From positions 3,224,001 to 3,288,000 of the forward strand of contig JAZARR010000088.1 of assembly GCA_037389465.1 (NCBI GenBank): a stretch of 64,000 nucleotides of DNA, read 5' to 3'. The translations under genes and the position numbers were made by a program. Under the pieces are notes generated by a model, which did not search any database, was not told the DNA's origin, and saw only the letters and a program-made list of their open reading frames with translations. The DNA comes from Baylisascaris procyonis. Its lineage: Eukaryota > Nematoda > Chromadorea > Rhabditida > Ascarididae. This document shows, piece by piece, positions 63,894 to 64,000 of this stretch (positions within the stretch are counted from its first letter, which is position 1; every line of letters starts with the position of its first letter).

Positions 63894-64000
63894 GTGAGTG
63901 AAAACTTTCACTTACATTGTTGTCGGCATAGAAGCACAGAAAAATTTTCTCATCGCAAATTTTTTTCAATTTTATTATCGCCGTTTGGAGCTCCTTTTCT

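Overview
This window looks like nematode nuclear DNA. It is AT-rich, with long introns and nematode-type 3' splice sites (TTTTCAG-like). It encodes a CED-1-type engulfment receptor and carries several long pure TA tracts. I cannot name the species. A parasitic nematode with kilobase-sized introns fits, but that is inference. Almost all coding sequence sits in short exons. I rebuilt gene models by joining exons whose splice sites, phases and family alignments agree. Positions of strong models should be exact to the base unless I say otherwise.

Layout. (1) 669-9277, + strand: 3' part of an alpha-carbonic-anhydrase-related protein (CARP type). It has lost one zinc-binding histidine and shows a 2-nt frame break in the assembled sequence. 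(2) 12161-12538, +: a weak two-exon candidate ORF. (3) 14689-19848, -: a complete five-exon Rab GTPase of the Rab5/21/22 group (203 aa), with a 25-bp degenerate minisatellite in one intron. (4) 25226-33532, -: a CED-1/Draper-like receptor, apparently unusually short. It has a signal peptide, an EMI domain, one EGF-like module, a TM helix, then NPLY and YATL signalling motifs. (5) 35812-35978, -: an orphan terminal exon. (6) 41629-47366, -: a complete three-exon NMN adenylyltransferase (263 aa). (7) 48385-49409, +: a candidate four-exon gene for a 120-aa protein starting MGNYCS, unrecognised. (8) 49723-58499, +: NUBP1/Nbp35, the cytosolic Fe-S scaffold ATPase. Exon 1 is single, but all later exons occur twice: a broken copy (50952-54060) and an intact copy (55198-58499). 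(9) 60539-63893, +: the first four exons of mitochondrial 3-oxoacyl-ACP synthase (OXSM), running off the right edge.

The genes do not form an obvious pathway. NMNAT (NAD synthesis), NUBP1 (cytosolic Fe-S assembly) and OXSM (mitochondrial fatty acid and lipoate supply) are housekeeping metabolism. Rab and CED-1 belong to membrane traffic and phagocytosis. The MGNYCS candidate and NUBP1 lie 313 bp apart on the same strand, a spacing compatible with a nematode operon.

The observations most worth a second look are the short CED-1-like receptor, the partly decayed internal duplication of NUBP1, a possible non-AG 3' splice site in NUBP1, the unrecognised MGNYCS gene, the acatalytic-looking carbonic anhydrase and the 25-bp minisatellite. 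Some breaks (NUBP1 copy 1, the carbonic anhydrase exon, CED-1 exon 3) may be assembly errors rather than biology.
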